DNA of 64,000 nt, taken from NCBI GenBank assembly GCA_903908715.1, contig CAIVSY010000078.1, forward strand, positions 62,001 to 126,000, written 5' to 3'. Below, in pieces: positions 52,415-61,300 of the stretch. This DNA is from an uncultured bacterium (GTDB lineage Bacteria; Verrucomicrobiota; Kiritimatiellia; CAIKKV01; CAITUY01). A program made the position numbers and the translations under genes. A model generated the notes under the pieces. The model did not search any database and had not been told where the DNA came from. It saw only the letters and a program-made list of their open reading frames with translations. The first letter of the stretch is position 1, and every line of letters starts with the position of its first letter.

Positions 52415-52996
52415 ATGAAAACAAACGTAGTGGTGCTGTTTTTTTCAGGAGCCGGACACACGCAGAAAATGGCAGAGGCCGTGGCAAGGGGAGCGGCATC
52501 GATCCCTGGCGTACAGACAAGCACGATCGCCATCAAGGGGGATGACATCACCCAGGGCCGATGGAAAAACGACGCGACTCTAGCTCAACTGGATGCCGCA
52601 GATGCCATCATTTTCGGAACCCCAACATATATGGGCGGGCCTGCGGCACAGTTCAAGGCCTTTGCCGACAGCACTAGTGAACGCTGGTTCCACAGGAATT
52701 GGAAAAACAAACTGGCGACAGGCTTCACCGTTTCGGCCGGTCCAAGCGGAGATAAACTCAGCACCCTTTTCTATCTCTTCACCTTATCCATGCAACACGG
52801 AATGATCTGGATCAGCCAGGGCGAAACGCCCTTTAACGATAAGGGGATCAACCGCCTAGGCAGTTACAGCGGAGCCATGGGGCAGGCCTTTACTGAGCCC
52901 GCCGAGGTGGCCCCAAATTCACAGGACCTATTAACCGGCGAAACTCTGGGTCAGCGCGTCGCGGAGGCGGCAGTCAGATGGAAGAGGGGCGCCTGA
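52415..52996 (+). CDS. Flavodoxin-fold NAD(P)H:quinone oxidoreductase (WrbA-like)
   Basis: 193 residues. FMN phosphate loop SGAGHTQKMAEAVARG, isoalloxazine loops GTPTYMGGPAAQFKAFAD and TVSAGPSGDKLSTL, as in the NADPH-dependent FMN reductase/WrbA family. Likely two-electron reduction of quinones, protecting from redox cycling. AAGGAG precedes the ATG. It is convergent with the hsp20 cluster, 23 bp away. Confidence 0.87.
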   Translation: MKTNVVVLFFSGAGHTQKMAEAVARGAASIPGVQTSTIAIKGDDITQGRWKNDATLAQLDAADAIIFGTPTYMGGPAAQFKAFADSTSERWFHRNWKNKLATGFTVSAGPSGDKLSTLFYLFTLSMQHGMIWISQGETPFNDKGINRLGSYSGAMGQAFTEPAEVAPNSQDLLTGETLGQRVAEAAVRWKRGA

Positions 52997-53006
52997 AACG
53001 CCCCTC
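52984..53006. terminator. Putative bidirectional terminator hairpin
   Basis: GAGGGGCG (52984-52991) and CGCCCCTC (52999-53006) make a GC-rich 8-bp stem with a 7-nt loop across the flavodoxin stop codon, between two convergent genes. Neither side has a real U-tract, so function is uncertain. Confidence 0.4.
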
Positions 53007-53019
53007 CGAAACCTCCTGC

Positions 53020-53523
53020 TCAGTCGCTTTCAATCTGGATTGTCTTCCTCTTTACCTGTGCAGAGTCCTTCTTCGGGATTTTCACGGTCAGAACACCCTT
53101 CTTGAAACACGCCTTCGCCTTCTCGCTTTCCGTATCGCATGGTATCGAGATCGTCCTCAGGAACGATCCATAAGCTTGTTCCCGGGTGTACCAATTCCGC
53201 CCCTCCTCCTGCTCTTTCTTGCGTTCACCCCGAATCGTGAGGGTGTTCTCATCCATATCAACTGAAATCTCCTTCTCGTCCATCCCAGGCAAATCAGCCG
53301 AGACAATAACCTCCTTCTCGTTCTCCGAAACATCCACCTTGGGACTGAAGGGCATAGCCCCCAGATCAAGCCCGCTCCACCGCAAGGCAGGCAAGTCGGC
53401 AAGAAAATCATCAAATAGACGATTCATCTCCCGCTGGAACGAGTGAAAGGTATCAACCTCTCCGCGCCGAACGGGTAATTCCCGACTGCGATTCAATCTC
53501 GGAACCAGATCTCTAATGCTCAT
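53020..53523 (-). CDS. Small heat shock protein, Hsp20 family (first copy)
   Basis: 167 residues. Alpha-crystallin domain with FSPKVDVSENEKEVIVSADLPGMDEKEISV, GERKKEQEE, and FKKGVLTVKIPK; C-terminal I-x-I motif in TIQIE. ATP-independent holdase chaperone. AGGAGGG stands 7 nt before the chosen ATG; the ORF start is 27 codons longer and unsupported. It is the last gene in a three-gene hsp20 run with a 70-bp gap to the next copy. Confidence 0.95.
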   Translation of the reverse strand: MSIRDLVPRLNRSRELPVRRGEVDTFHSFQREMNRLFDDFLADLPALRWSGLDLGAMPFSPKVDVSENEKEVIVSADLPGMDEKEISVDMDENTLTIRGERKKEQEEGRNWYTREQAYGSFLRTISIPCDTESEKAKACFKKGVLTVKIPKKDSAQVKRKTIQIESD

Positions 53524-53593
53524 GGCAAGCCCTCCTACTGATGTACTCATATCTTCAGTCTGCCGGCATCCCCGCCGGCTATACCTTACGGAT

Positions 53594-54016
53594 TCAGCCA
53601 TCAATCATGATCTTCCGTGGCTGAACCGCCCTACGCTTCGGCAATGAAACCACCACAACCCCGTGATGAATGCGCGCCTTGATACCCTCCACCTGCACAA
53701 TGTCCGGCAACACAAAAACCCGCCGGTACTGTTTAGGCCAGTACTCCCGCCCGGCAAGCTCAAACCCATCCGGCACATCCACTCGGACCTGTCCTTCCAG
53801 AGTCAAAACATTCCTCTCAACCGTCACCTCCAGTGATTTCGGCTCCACACCGGGCATATCTGCCACCAGCCAGAACCCGTCTTGTGATTCCCCTAAATCC
53901 ACAGCCGGCGTACTGTGCATTCGCGCCTCGCGCAACCGGCTACCCCCTGCCGCCGGGTTGGAAGGAATGCGATCCCTCACCGATTCATCCTCTTGTCTTG
54001 TGATAGTTCCCGTCAT
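53594..54016 (-). CDS. Small heat shock protein, Hsp20 family (second copy, divergent)
   Basis: 140 residues. Crystallin core TPAVDLGESQDGFWLVADMPGVEPKSLEV, LTLEGQVRVD, and HHGVVVVSLPK, where the usual GVL has become GVV. C-terminal I-x-I in KIMID. More divergent than the first copy. GAGGAGAAGGAG precedes the ATG. It begins 16 bp after the third copy. Confidence 0.92.
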   Translation of the reverse strand: MTGTITRQEDESVRDRIPSNPAAGGSRLREARMHSTPAVDLGESQDGFWLVADMPGVEPKSLEVTVERNVLTLEGQVRVDVPDGFELAGREYWPKQYRRVFVLPDIVQVEGIKARIHHGVVVVSLPKRRAVQPRKIMIDG

Positions 54017-54032
54017 CTCCTTCTCCTCCTTC

Positions 54033-54485
54033 CTAAGCCTCAATAGCCACCCTTCTCGGCTTTTCCTCGGGAACCCTGGGGACCGTTATCCTCAGAATCC
54101 CATTCCTATACTGTGCCTTGATCCGTTCTCCATCGACCCGGAATGGCAGTCTTATCGAACGGGTAAATTGCCCACCCAACCGTTCTCGCATCAGATAAGT
54201 ACCCCCCTTGGTAAGTTCGCACTCATCAAGCTTGCCTCTGACTTTCAAGATGTCCCCGAGCATCGAAACCTCCAATTCCTCCTGTTTCGCGCCAGGTATC
54301 TCGACATCAACCACCAACCCCTCGGCAGACGACCAGATATTCATGGCCGGATACTCAACTGCCCCCTGCTTCAAATGCACACTCCAAGGTTGCTTGCTTA
54401 ACAAACAATTCATCCGACCCTGCATCGACTCCAGATCGTCCAGTATGGACCATGGCACTCTCCTCATTGTCAACAATTCGACCAT
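54033..54485 (-). CDS. Small heat shock protein, Hsp20 family (third copy, operon leader)
   Basis: 150 residues. Core YPAMNIWSSAEGLVVDVEIPGAKQEELEV, GNGILRI-type strand (YRNGILRITVP), and a C-terminal V-x-I (RVAIEA). AAGGAGG lies 6 nt before the ATG. It is the first of three tandem hsp20 genes, which may form mixed oligomers. A 314-bp AT-rich leader lies upstream. Confidence 0.93.
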   Translation of the reverse strand: MVELLTMRRVPWSILDDLESMQGRMNCLLSKQPWSVHLKQGAVEYPAMNIWSSAEGLVVDVEIPGAKQEELEVSMLGDILKVRGKLDECELTKGGTYLMRERLGGQFTRSIRLPFRVDGERIKAQYRNGILRITVPRVPEEKPRRVAIEA

Positions 54486-54545
54486 TTGAACCTCCTTGCT
54501 TTAATTGTTCATCACTCCAGAATATTTTTACTTTCGGATTTTGTC

Positions 54546-54574
54546 TTAGCATCACCCATGCCAACTATTGACAA
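54546..54574 (-). promoter_or_regulatory. Candidate hsp20 cluster promoter
   Basis: Minus-strand TTGTCA (54574-54569) and TGCTAA (54551-54546) at 17-bp spacing, about 60 nt before the first hsp20 ATG. The -10 is imperfect, and a heat-shock sigma promoter cannot be excluded. Confidence 0.3.
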
Positions 54575-54706
54575 CCAGAACCACAACATCATCTAGTCAT
54601 TGACTATTAATTGCTTACAACGTATATGACATTGCATTTCCAGAAAACGAAATACAGTATGAAGCGTCTTTCTGTCGCTATCGTCGCAATAGAACATGAG
54701 TCATTA

Positions 54707-54723
54707 TGTCTCTTTTTGAGACA
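54707..54723. repeat. Perfect inverted repeat TGTCTC-N5-GAGACA
   Basis: TGTCTC (54707-54712), TTTTT, GAGACA (54718-54723). A 6-bp dyad with a 5-nt centre in the AT-rich region. It could be a repressor operator or a weak hairpin; neither strand shows a terminator U-tract after it. Confidence 0.5.
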
Positions 54724-54799
54724 ATAGTACCCGCATGCAACTAGATGGAGTTAACAAGTGAATGCAAGTCTTGAAAATAAATCCAGACTTGGGATGTTA

Positions 54800-56086
54800 T
54801 CAGGGATGCAGCGTGGAAATCGCCTGCTCAAGAACCTCTGCGGCATGATTGGCATCGATCTCGGATAGCAGCAAAGGTGGCTGAATGCGAATAACATTTG
54901 CATAAGGACCACCTACGCCAAACAGAACTCCCTTTTCACGGCAAAGCGACCGCACTTTTCCAGCTTCGCGGGTTGCAGGTGTACGGTTTTCATCCTTTAC
55001 CAGTTCTAGTCCAATCATCAATCCCAACCCCCTCACATCCCCGACCATAGCGCATCGGCGCTGAAACGCCTGAAGCCGCTCGATCATGCCTGCACCAACC
55101 TGGGCGGCACGCCCTGGAAGATCGTTAGACAACAGGACATCGATGTTCGCCAACGCTGCCGCACAACTAACCGGATTCCCGCCAAACGTGGATAAATGAT
55201 CCCCGGGTGTGAAGGCATCCGCCACTTCCGGGCGCGCAATAAACGCACTGAGCGGGAATCCATCCGCTATACCCTTGGCCATGCAAAGAATGTCCGGCTC
55301 AACGGAATAATGCTCCACGGCAAAAAGCTTTCCTGTCCGCCCGAAACCGCTTTGAACCTCATCGGCTATGAACAGCGCTCCATCATCCCGCACGATCTCG
55401 ACGACTTTCGGCAGATACTCTGGAGGCGGAACAATAATCCCGCCTTCACCCATAACAGGTTCAGCGATGAAAGCCGCCACATCCCCACTGGTCTGACACT
55501 CCAGGACATGCTTCATGCAGTCCGCACAAGCCACACCACACCCCGGATACTTGAGCTTCAAGGGACACCGGTAACAATAAGGCGCAGGCGCAAACGCGAC
55601 ACCGGACAAGTACGGACCAGCCCCCTTCTTCCTGCCCCGTGTTCCGGAAACCGACAATGCCCCGACTGTACGTCCATGAAAACCATGAGTCAATGCGACA
55701 ACCTCTTTGCGCTTCGTAAATTGTTTTGCAAGGCGGATCGCCCCCTCAACCGCCTCTGCCCCGCTGCTGCCGAAGAAACTTTTCCGCAGGCCTCCACGGG
55801 TAATTTCCGCCAGACGCCTGGCCAGTTCACCAACAGGCGGGCTGTAATAAACATAGGCGCCACAGTGGATAAACTTATCCATCTGAACCTTTGCTGCCGA
55901 CACGACTTCAGGATGGCAATGGCCCGCATTGACAACCGCGATGCCGCTGAAACAATCGAGATACTCCCGACCGTCGCGCCCAACCATCACACAGCCGTAG
56001 GCATGATCCACTTCGACTGGCTCGAAGCCCGCAACCATGCTGGTGATCAGATATTCATCGTAAAGATCCTTAGTCTTCACACGCAT
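54800..56086 (-). CDS. Class III PLP aminotransferase with a cysteine-rich insert
   Basis: 428 residues. YLDCFSGIAVVNAGHCHPEV, GSSGAEAVEGAIRLAKQ, FHGRTVGALSVSG, FIADEVQSGFGRTG, and the PLP lysine in CMAKGIADGFPLSA. An insert CYRCPLKLKYPGCGVACADC has five Cys that could bind a metal. The family covers 4-aminobutyrate, ornithine and beta-alanine or alanine-glyoxylate type aminotransferases; the exact substrate is unknown. It follows the UroD-like gene by 35 bp on the same strand. Confidence 0.88.
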   Translation of the reverse strand: MRVKTKDLYDEYLITSMVAGFEPVEVDHAYGCVMVGRDGREYLDCFSGIAVVNAGHCHPEVVSAAKVQMDKFIHCGAYVYYSPPVGELARRLAEITRGGLRKSFFGSSGAEAVEGAIRLAKQFTKRKEVVALTHGFHGRTVGALSVSGTRGRKKGAGPYLSGVAFAPAPYCYRCPLKLKYPGCGVACADCMKHVLECQTSGDVAAFIAEPVMGEGGIIVPPPEYLPKVVEIVRDDGALFIADEVQSGFGRTGKLFAVEHYSVEPDILCMAKGIADGFPLSAFIARPEVADAFTPGDHLSTFGGNPVSCAAALANIDVLLSNDLPGRAAQVGAGMIERLQAFQRRCAMVGDVRGLGLMIGLELVKDENRTPATREAGKVRSLCREKGVLFGVGGPYANVIRIQPPLLLSEIDANHAAEVLEQAISTLHP

Positions 56087-56121
56087 CTCCCGCCCCTGAA
56101 CACATCATCGGGCAACCGCAC

Positions 56122-57267
56122 TCAATAGCGCCCGTACTCCAACGCCGCATCGAACATAGCAACTACATTTTCTGGCGGAACATTCGGCTGTATGTTGTGT
56201 ACAGGATTAAAAACAAACCCTCCGTCCGGCGCCAGATCCCGCATCCGGCGCCTTACCTCGGCACGAATATCCTCGGTACTTCCATAGGGCAGAACCTTCT
56301 GCGTGTCGCAACCACCCCCCCAAAAACAAAGGTTCTTCCCGTATCGCCGCTTCAGTTCCGCCGTATCCATGCCTGCAGCTGAAACCTGGACCGGATTCAA
56401 AACATCCACCCCAATCTCAACCAGGTCATCCAGCAAAGGCATGACCGCACCGCACGTGTGGTAACAGATCTTCGCCCGAGTGTGCTCCCTGATGACGGAA
56501 ATAATCCGGGCTTGCCTCGGCTTGATCAGTTCCCTGTAGAGTGACGGACTGATCAAGGGCCCATTCTGACCAGCCAGGTCATCCGCTGCAAAATGCACAT
56601 CCAGCCACTCCCCGACCTCCGAAAGGAACATCCGCTGTGCGGCGCAAATCGTATCACAAAGCCGGTCCAGGAACGCTTCGGCAAAATCACGCTCGACCAC
56701 CAGGTCCATGAGCCCGTTTTCCATTCCGCGCACACGAAAAAGCTGATTGAACAAATCGTGTCCGCATGGAGCCATCCCGAAAAACGCCTTGTCGCTTTGC
56801 GCTCTACGCGACTTCACAGCATCCCTCAATCCCTTGTAGCGGGCCAGGTCCGCCGGATCAGGCCACGGCATCCCGGATAAATCATCCAGCGAAGCGTCCG
56901 GCAACGGAAACTCCTGCCAGTCATAATAATGACATCCCGGCGGCTGCCTTAACGTAGCACCGAAGTCGTCCTGAAAGGACATCCCTCCATCCGCACCCCT
57001 GACAATGGAAACGGATCGGGACGGCGGATTGGCAAGAACCGGGACCACATCAATCCCGAAGCGCTCGATCATATCATCGTCCACGACAGCAATCTGCTGC
57101 ACAAATTCAAGGATTCGGGCCGGCCGCCGGGCCAATCCAAGGTACTGCCGGACGGCAGAATACGTCGAAAGCGCAATAGAGGTCACCACCGATCCCCCAA
57201 GGTCAATCGGCACACGGTCGGGTTTCTGGTGGTGTAGCGCCAGTAAGACGCGTTCCTGCGAAGTCAT
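56122..57267 (-). CDS. UroD-superfamily methyltransferase-like protein
   Basis: 381 residues. SQERVLLALHHQKPDRVPIDLGG is the start typical of the uroporphyrinogen decarboxylase (URO-D) superfamily subgroup that includes corrinoid methyltransferases such as MtaA. KICYHTCGAVMPLLDDLVEIGVDVLNPVQ carries the His-x-Cys metal-binding pair of those methyltransferases, not the haem-pathway site. Substrate is unknown, and no corrinoid protein is adjacent. AGGAGG precedes the ATG. Confidence 0.85.
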   Translation of the reverse strand: MTSQERVLLALHHQKPDRVPIDLGGSVVTSIALSTYSAVRQYLGLARRPARILEFVQQIAVVDDDMIERFGIDVVPVLANPPSRSVSIVRGADGGMSFQDDFGATLRQPPGCHYYDWQEFPLPDASLDDLSGMPWPDPADLARYKGLRDAVKSRRAQSDKAFFGMAPCGHDLFNQLFRVRGMENGLMDLVVERDFAEAFLDRLCDTICAAQRMFLSEVGEWLDVHFAADDLAGQNGPLISPSLYRELIKPRQARIISVIREHTRAKICYHTCGAVMPLLDDLVEIGVDVLNPVQVSAAGMDTAELKRRYGKNLCFWGGGCDTQKVLPYGSTEDIRAEVRRRMRDLAPDGGFVFNPVHNIQPNVPPENVVAMFDAALEYGRY

Positions 57268-57399
57268 CTAGGCCTCCTGACAGCAATCTAGCACAGGAAT
57301 ACCGACGGGTCCACCAACTCATGCAGCATAGGTCAGGCTCCGTTTTCGCCCGCGAAGGGCACAACCCCCGTCCTTTTCCCGGTGATGCAAGCCAGGCGA

Positions 57400-58599
57400 T
57401 CAGCCCTTTGAAATACCGCTCCCGGATGACGGACCAGATTCAGGACGGCGCCTCGCCTCCTCTTCAAGCGCCTTCAAGGCTGCCTTGACAAACCCAAAAC
57501 CAATCCTCGGAAGCCAGTACTCGTTGATTTCGATAACCACGGCATCCCGGCCCCGAAGTTCAGCCGGAATGTCCAGACGCCCACGATCCAGCGGCTCATC
57601 AACGTCCGCAGGGTAACCGAACCGCCGGTTAAAATAATAGAATGTATCCCGCTTCCGATAGAGGCCCGCCTCATCCAGGATACGGGTCAAGGTCAGGACA
57701 AAGCTATCACCGACAAACAGGATATCGGGAAGCGGATCCGACCGCGAAGTTCGCAGCACCGGATGCGTCTGCGTACCGGCAAAACGTTGACTGCTCCAAA
57801 GATTTAGCAATTGCCCAAGATCGTTGTCCGTGGCCCAAACCACATCATTCGTCAGAACCCCGGTCACCTCCAGAACGGGCATTGCCCTCCCTGTCTGCCG
57901 CCCAAGGGCATTAAGGATTTCTCCTGTTACACGTGCCGCTGCATAATGATTCCAATGTGTTCCTCCTTTGGAAAACATGGATGGCGCCCTCTCGCTCTTC
58001 CACCTGCGGAACAAGGCATTCACATCCATATGTTGGATCCCGTATTCCTGCAATAACGGAACCATGTCCTCCCGTGCACTTCGCTTGGCGGGACGGCCCC
58101 CTACATCCACCCATTCCGGCAGGAATTCCGGCAGGATCTCCGCCTTGCTGGGCGCAATAACCAGAAGGAAGGCTATCCCCCGCTCCGCAAGGGCATCCTG
58201 AAGGGCTCGGACCCCCTCACAGACATCCCGCAGTTCCTTCTGCCTTCTTTGTCGCGGAGCATGGAACGCATCCACATACACTTTCTCGAATAGCACCCCT
58301 TCACGACCTTGCACAACCTTGGTGCCTGTACCGGCAAATTTGCGGAACAATACATTGTGTATCTGATTATACGTTCGCACCATCCATCCGCGAAGTCCGA
58401 CTTTGGCATTAAACCAGGGCTCGAATCTTTCCTGCAGGGATCCATCCCACCACGCAAGGGCGTGGAAACGAGGTTCCGCCGGGGTCTTCTCCACACCCGC
58501 CAAGGGCATTTCCGGCAACCAATGGAATACGGTCTGGCTGAGCGGGAACAGCAGCAGCAGACTGAACAGGACAATCACAATATACAGCCAGACTCTCAC
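57400..58599 (-). CDS. AlgJ/AlgX-like SGNH acetyltransferase/hydrolase
   Basis: 399 residues. N-terminal membrane anchor (LYIVIVLFSLLLLFPLSQ), then an SGNH-fold domain with FVGDSFVLTLTR (nucleophile Ser), GGTHWNHYAA (His) and the early segment LQERFEPWFNAKVGLRGW common to the AlgX/AlgJ family. It works with an AlgI-type MBOAT to O-acetylate an exopolysaccharide in the periplasm. The MBOAT gene is 13 bp upstream. Confidence 0.85.
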   Translation of the reverse strand: MRVWLYIVIVLFSLLLLFPLSQTVFHWLPEMPLAGVEKTPAEPRFHALAWWDGSLQERFEPWFNAKVGLRGWMVRTYNQIHNVLFRKFAGTGTKVVQGREGVLFEKVYVDAFHAPRQRRQKELRDVCEGVRALQDALAERGIAFLLVIAPSKAEILPEFLPEWVDVGGRPAKRSAREDMVPLLQEYGIQHMDVNALFRRWKSERAPSMFSKGGTHWNHYAAARVTGEILNALGRQTGRAMPVLEVTGVLTNDVVWATDNDLGQLLNLWSSQRFAGTQTHPVLRTSRSDPLPDILFVGDSFVLTLTRILDEAGLYRKRDTFYYFNRRFGYPADVDEPLDRGRLDIPAELRGRDAVVIEINEYWLPRIGFGFVKAALKALEEEARRRPESGPSSGSGISKG

Positions 58600-58612
58600 A
58601 ACATTTCACCCA

Positions 58613-60052
58613 CTAAAAACGGAAATAGATGAACGGATTGAAATTACTGGTGGCTAGAGCCACGATGGACAGCACAAGCAGAATCAGGGCGACACTTCCT
58701 TGCACAAGGAACCTCGCACGGCGTGACGGTACAACCACCGGCTCGTCACACCAGGAGAACAGCGCCGGGCGCCAGGCTGGACCAAAGCAAATCCCTGCCG
58801 CCAGGATCATGATCACCAGGTGCCTCGCATCGAAGCAACCCTGCAGGCCCGCCAGCACCGGATCGGCACCCCGTGTACCCGACATACACCCAAGGAACTG
58901 GAACGCATAAACAAGATCAGGAGACCGGAAGAATACCCAACCGAACAATACGAGGATGAATGTCCCTGAAATGGAAAGCCAGCGAGGCATTCGGCCAAGC
59001 CCTGTGCCCGAAAGCAATTTGTCGAGACACAGGAAAAGTCCGTGATACGCCCCCCATGCCACAAAGTTCCATGCCGCACCGTGCCAGAAACCCGAAACCA
59101 GAAAAACCAACCAAAGATTCACATAGGTCCTTGCAACACCTTTGCGGTTTCCACCTAGAGGAACATACAGGTATTCCCTCATGAAATTTGACAAGGAAAT
59201 GTGCCATCGCCGCCAGAATTCCGTAAAACTGGATGAAATATACGGGCGGTTGAAATTTTCCAGGAACTCAATCCCCAGCATCCGGCCTAAGCCGATCGCC
59301 ATATCGGAATACCCGGAAAAGTCAAAATACAATTGGAACGCATATGCGAGAATACCCACCCACGCCGCGCCGCAGCCCAACACCCCCGCCTTCTGCCCGA
59401 AAATACCGTCGGCTGTTTCAGCAAGCACGTTGGCCACCAGCACCTTCTTGGCCAACCCGACACAGAAGCGAATGACTCCAGCATAAAACCGTTCAGCAGT
59501 ATGATCCCGGTCACGCAACTGCATCGCCACATCGTGATACCGCACAATCGGACCGGCAATCAGTTGCGGATACAGCACCACGTACAGCAGGTAGTCGCAA
59601 AAGCCCTGCGCAGCCGGCGCCACCCCTCGATATACATCCACCAGATAGCTGATCTTCTGAAAGGTAAAGAAGGAAATCCCGATAGGCAGGATAACCGCTG
59701 CCCAGGACATCCCGGAAATCCCCAGCAACGCCAACAAGCCGTTACACTGCTCCACAAGGAAATTGGCGTACTTGAAATAAAGAAGCAAACCCACATTGGC
59801 CACAAGCCCCACGGCTAACCACAGGCGTCGACTCCTCGGATATGCCGCGGAATGATCCAGACGTTGTCCAACCACAAAATCAAGGAAACTGGATCCCAGC
59901 AGAACCAGAACAAATCGTGGCGCACCCCAGGCATAAAACAGCAGACTTACCGCCAGTGCCATGGCATTCCGCACCGTTCTCGGGGACAAATAGTACAACA
60001 GAAGGGTCAGAGGAAGGAAGGCCAGCAGGAATGTAAGAGAGCTGAAAACCAT
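58613..60052 (-). CDS. MBOAT O-acyltransferase (AlgI-like)
   Basis: About 479 residues with ten or more membrane helices. MBOAT signature with RRWHISLSNFMREYLYVPLGGNRKG and the catalytic His in LVSGFWHGAAWNFVAWG. It is expected to pass acetyl groups across the inner membrane to the AlgJ-like partner. I use ATG 60052, with GAGAGG upstream, 8 bp after the apgM stop; the track's earlier start is a TTG. Confidence 0.92.
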   Translation of the reverse strand: MVFSSLTFLLAFLPLTLLLYYLSPRTVRNAMALAVSLLFYAWGAPRFVLVLLGSSFLDFVVGQRLDHSAAYPRSRRLWLAVGLVANVGLLLYFKYANFLVEQCNGLLALLGISGMSWAAVILPIGISFFTFQKISYLVDVYRGVAPAAQGFCDYLLYVVLYPQLIAGPIVRYHDVAMQLRDRDHTAERFYAGVIRFCVGLAKKVLVANVLAETADGIFGQKAGVLGCGAAWVGILAYAFQLYFDFSGYSDMAIGLGRMLGIEFLENFNRPYISSSFTEFWRRWHISLSNFMREYLYVPLGGNRKGVARTYVNLWLVFLVSGFWHGAAWNFVAWGAYHGLFLCLDKLLSGTGLGRMPRWLSISGTFILVLFGWVFFRSPDLVYAFQFLGCMSGTRGADPVLAGLQGCFDARHLVIMILAAGICFGPAWRPALFSWCDEPVVVPSRRARFLVQGSVALILLVLSIVALATSNFNPFIYFRF

Positions 60053-60060
60053 ACAGCCTC

Positions 60061-61275
60061 TCAAGTCCCGCGGAAAAGCAATCGCATCAAGGCATCGGTA
60101 CGCATTTCACCAAGGGCTCCACCCGGACATTCCAACTCGCTGTAGGCAGGCACTCCATCCGAACTCATCCCCGGCATGCTGACTGAAACAGGAACCGGCG
60201 TCCGGGTATGCTTGCCCAGCCGTAACGGCACCGGGTGGTCCGGCAATATGGCGTACGCTGCCCGCGGGCCGACAGCCTGCATCACGGGCACAATAATCCG
60301 TGCGTCAAAATCCTCAATGGCCTTGATCTTCAGTTCAAGATTCTGCTCGTGCGAAACCTCGTCGATCGCTTCCACATGAATGTACACAAAATCATGCCGC
60401 TTGAGCGCATCCACTGCTGCGCGTGCCTTCCCCTCATAATTAGTATCGACATAGCCTGTCGCACCCGGAACGGATATCGCCTCCATGCCGAGAAGTCGCC
60501 CCAGCCCCATGATCACATCCACCGCACTGATCACAGCGCCTGAGACACCATACTTGTCCTGGATCTTCCGCATGGCGCCGGCCCGGCCGCCACTCCACGG
60601 CCAGATTCCATTCACCATGCCTTTCCCCTCCGCCTTGCGTTTCCGGTTGACCTCATGCTGCTCCAGGACAGCCGGCGCTTCCTCCACCAACTTCCTCAAA
60701 AGAGCCGCCGTTGCGGCCCCTTCCGGAGCACTCGGTTCAGGCATATGATCGGCAACACGTTGCCCATGGTTGTCATCCGGCTTGTCCGCCTTTATCCTGG
60801 GTGAATATTGCTCACCGGAAAGGACAAGGATATTCCGGTAGCTCACCCCGGAATAGAAACGGACGCCCGGCGCCCCAAACGTTTCATTCAGAACCTGAAT
60901 CAGCGCAGCCGCATCCTCTTGCGCCACGTGACCGCCAGAGAAGTCCTTCAGCACCCCGCTCACAACACTCGTGAGATTGACCCGAAACGCCGTGTCATTG
61001 GCGCCCAGCGGAATACCCCGACCGGCCGCCTCCAAAGGGCCGCGCCCGCAATACTCCGCCGACAGGTCGCAGCCGAGCACGGACATATTCGCCACTTCAC
61101 TGCTCGTCGGGAATCCTTCCGGAAGAGTCATCAAAGTACCAGAGCGCCCCTCGCGGGCAATCCGGTCCATCCCGGGCGTTTTCGCCACCTGAAGTGGCGT
61201 CCGCCCGCCAAGCTCCGGAATCGGCTCATCAGCCATCCCATCGCCCAGGAAAACAACGGTCTTCCAGTCGCTCAT
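60061..61275 (-). CDS. apgM: Cofactor-independent phosphoglycerate mutase, archaeal type
   Basis: 404 residues, alkaline phosphatase superfamily. VVFLGDGMADEPIPELGGRTPL, catalytic Ser in PTSSEVANMSVLG, GRGPLEA, FVYIHVEAIDEVSHEQN and ILPDHPVPLRLGKHTRTPVPV match aPGAM rather than GpmI. It interconverts 3- and 2-phosphoglycerate. Its place between a cyclophilin gene and polysaccharide-acetylation genes is unexpected for a glycolytic enzyme. Confidence 0.92.
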   Translation of the reverse strand: MSDWKTVVFLGDGMADEPIPELGGRTPLQVAKTPGMDRIAREGRSGTLMTLPEGFPTSSEVANMSVLGCDLSAEYCGRGPLEAAGRGIPLGANDTAFRVNLTSVVSGVLKDFSGGHVAQEDAAALIQVLNETFGAPGVRFYSGVSYRNILVLSGEQYSPRIKADKPDDNHGQRVADHMPEPSAPEGAATAALLRKLVEEAPAVLEQHEVNRKRKAEGKGMVNGIWPWSGGRAGAMRKIQDKYGVSGAVISAVDVIMGLGRLLGMEAISVPGATGYVDTNYEGKARAAVDALKRHDFVYIHVEAIDEVSHEQNLELKIKAIEDFDARIIVPVMQAVGPRAAYAILPDHPVPLRLGKHTRTPVPVSVSMPGMSSDGVPAYSELECPGGALGEMRTDALMRLLFRGT

Positions 61276-61300
61276 ACCTTGCCTGACAATCTCTCAAACG

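Larger units (their letters stand above)
54486..54799. other. AT-rich regulatory region upstream of the hsp20 cluster
   Basis: 314 bp without a gene, far more AT-rich than its surroundings. It holds the likely hsp20 promoter and a perfect inverted repeat, both annotated separately. It is also downstream of the aminotransferase gene. No known thermosensor fold (ROSE or 4U) is obvious near the hsp20 ribosome site. Confidence 0.6.

Noticed and set aside
54486-54799. Possible horizontally acquired island because of low GC
   Set aside because: Only intergenic DNA is AT-rich; the flanking genes match the surrounding composition.
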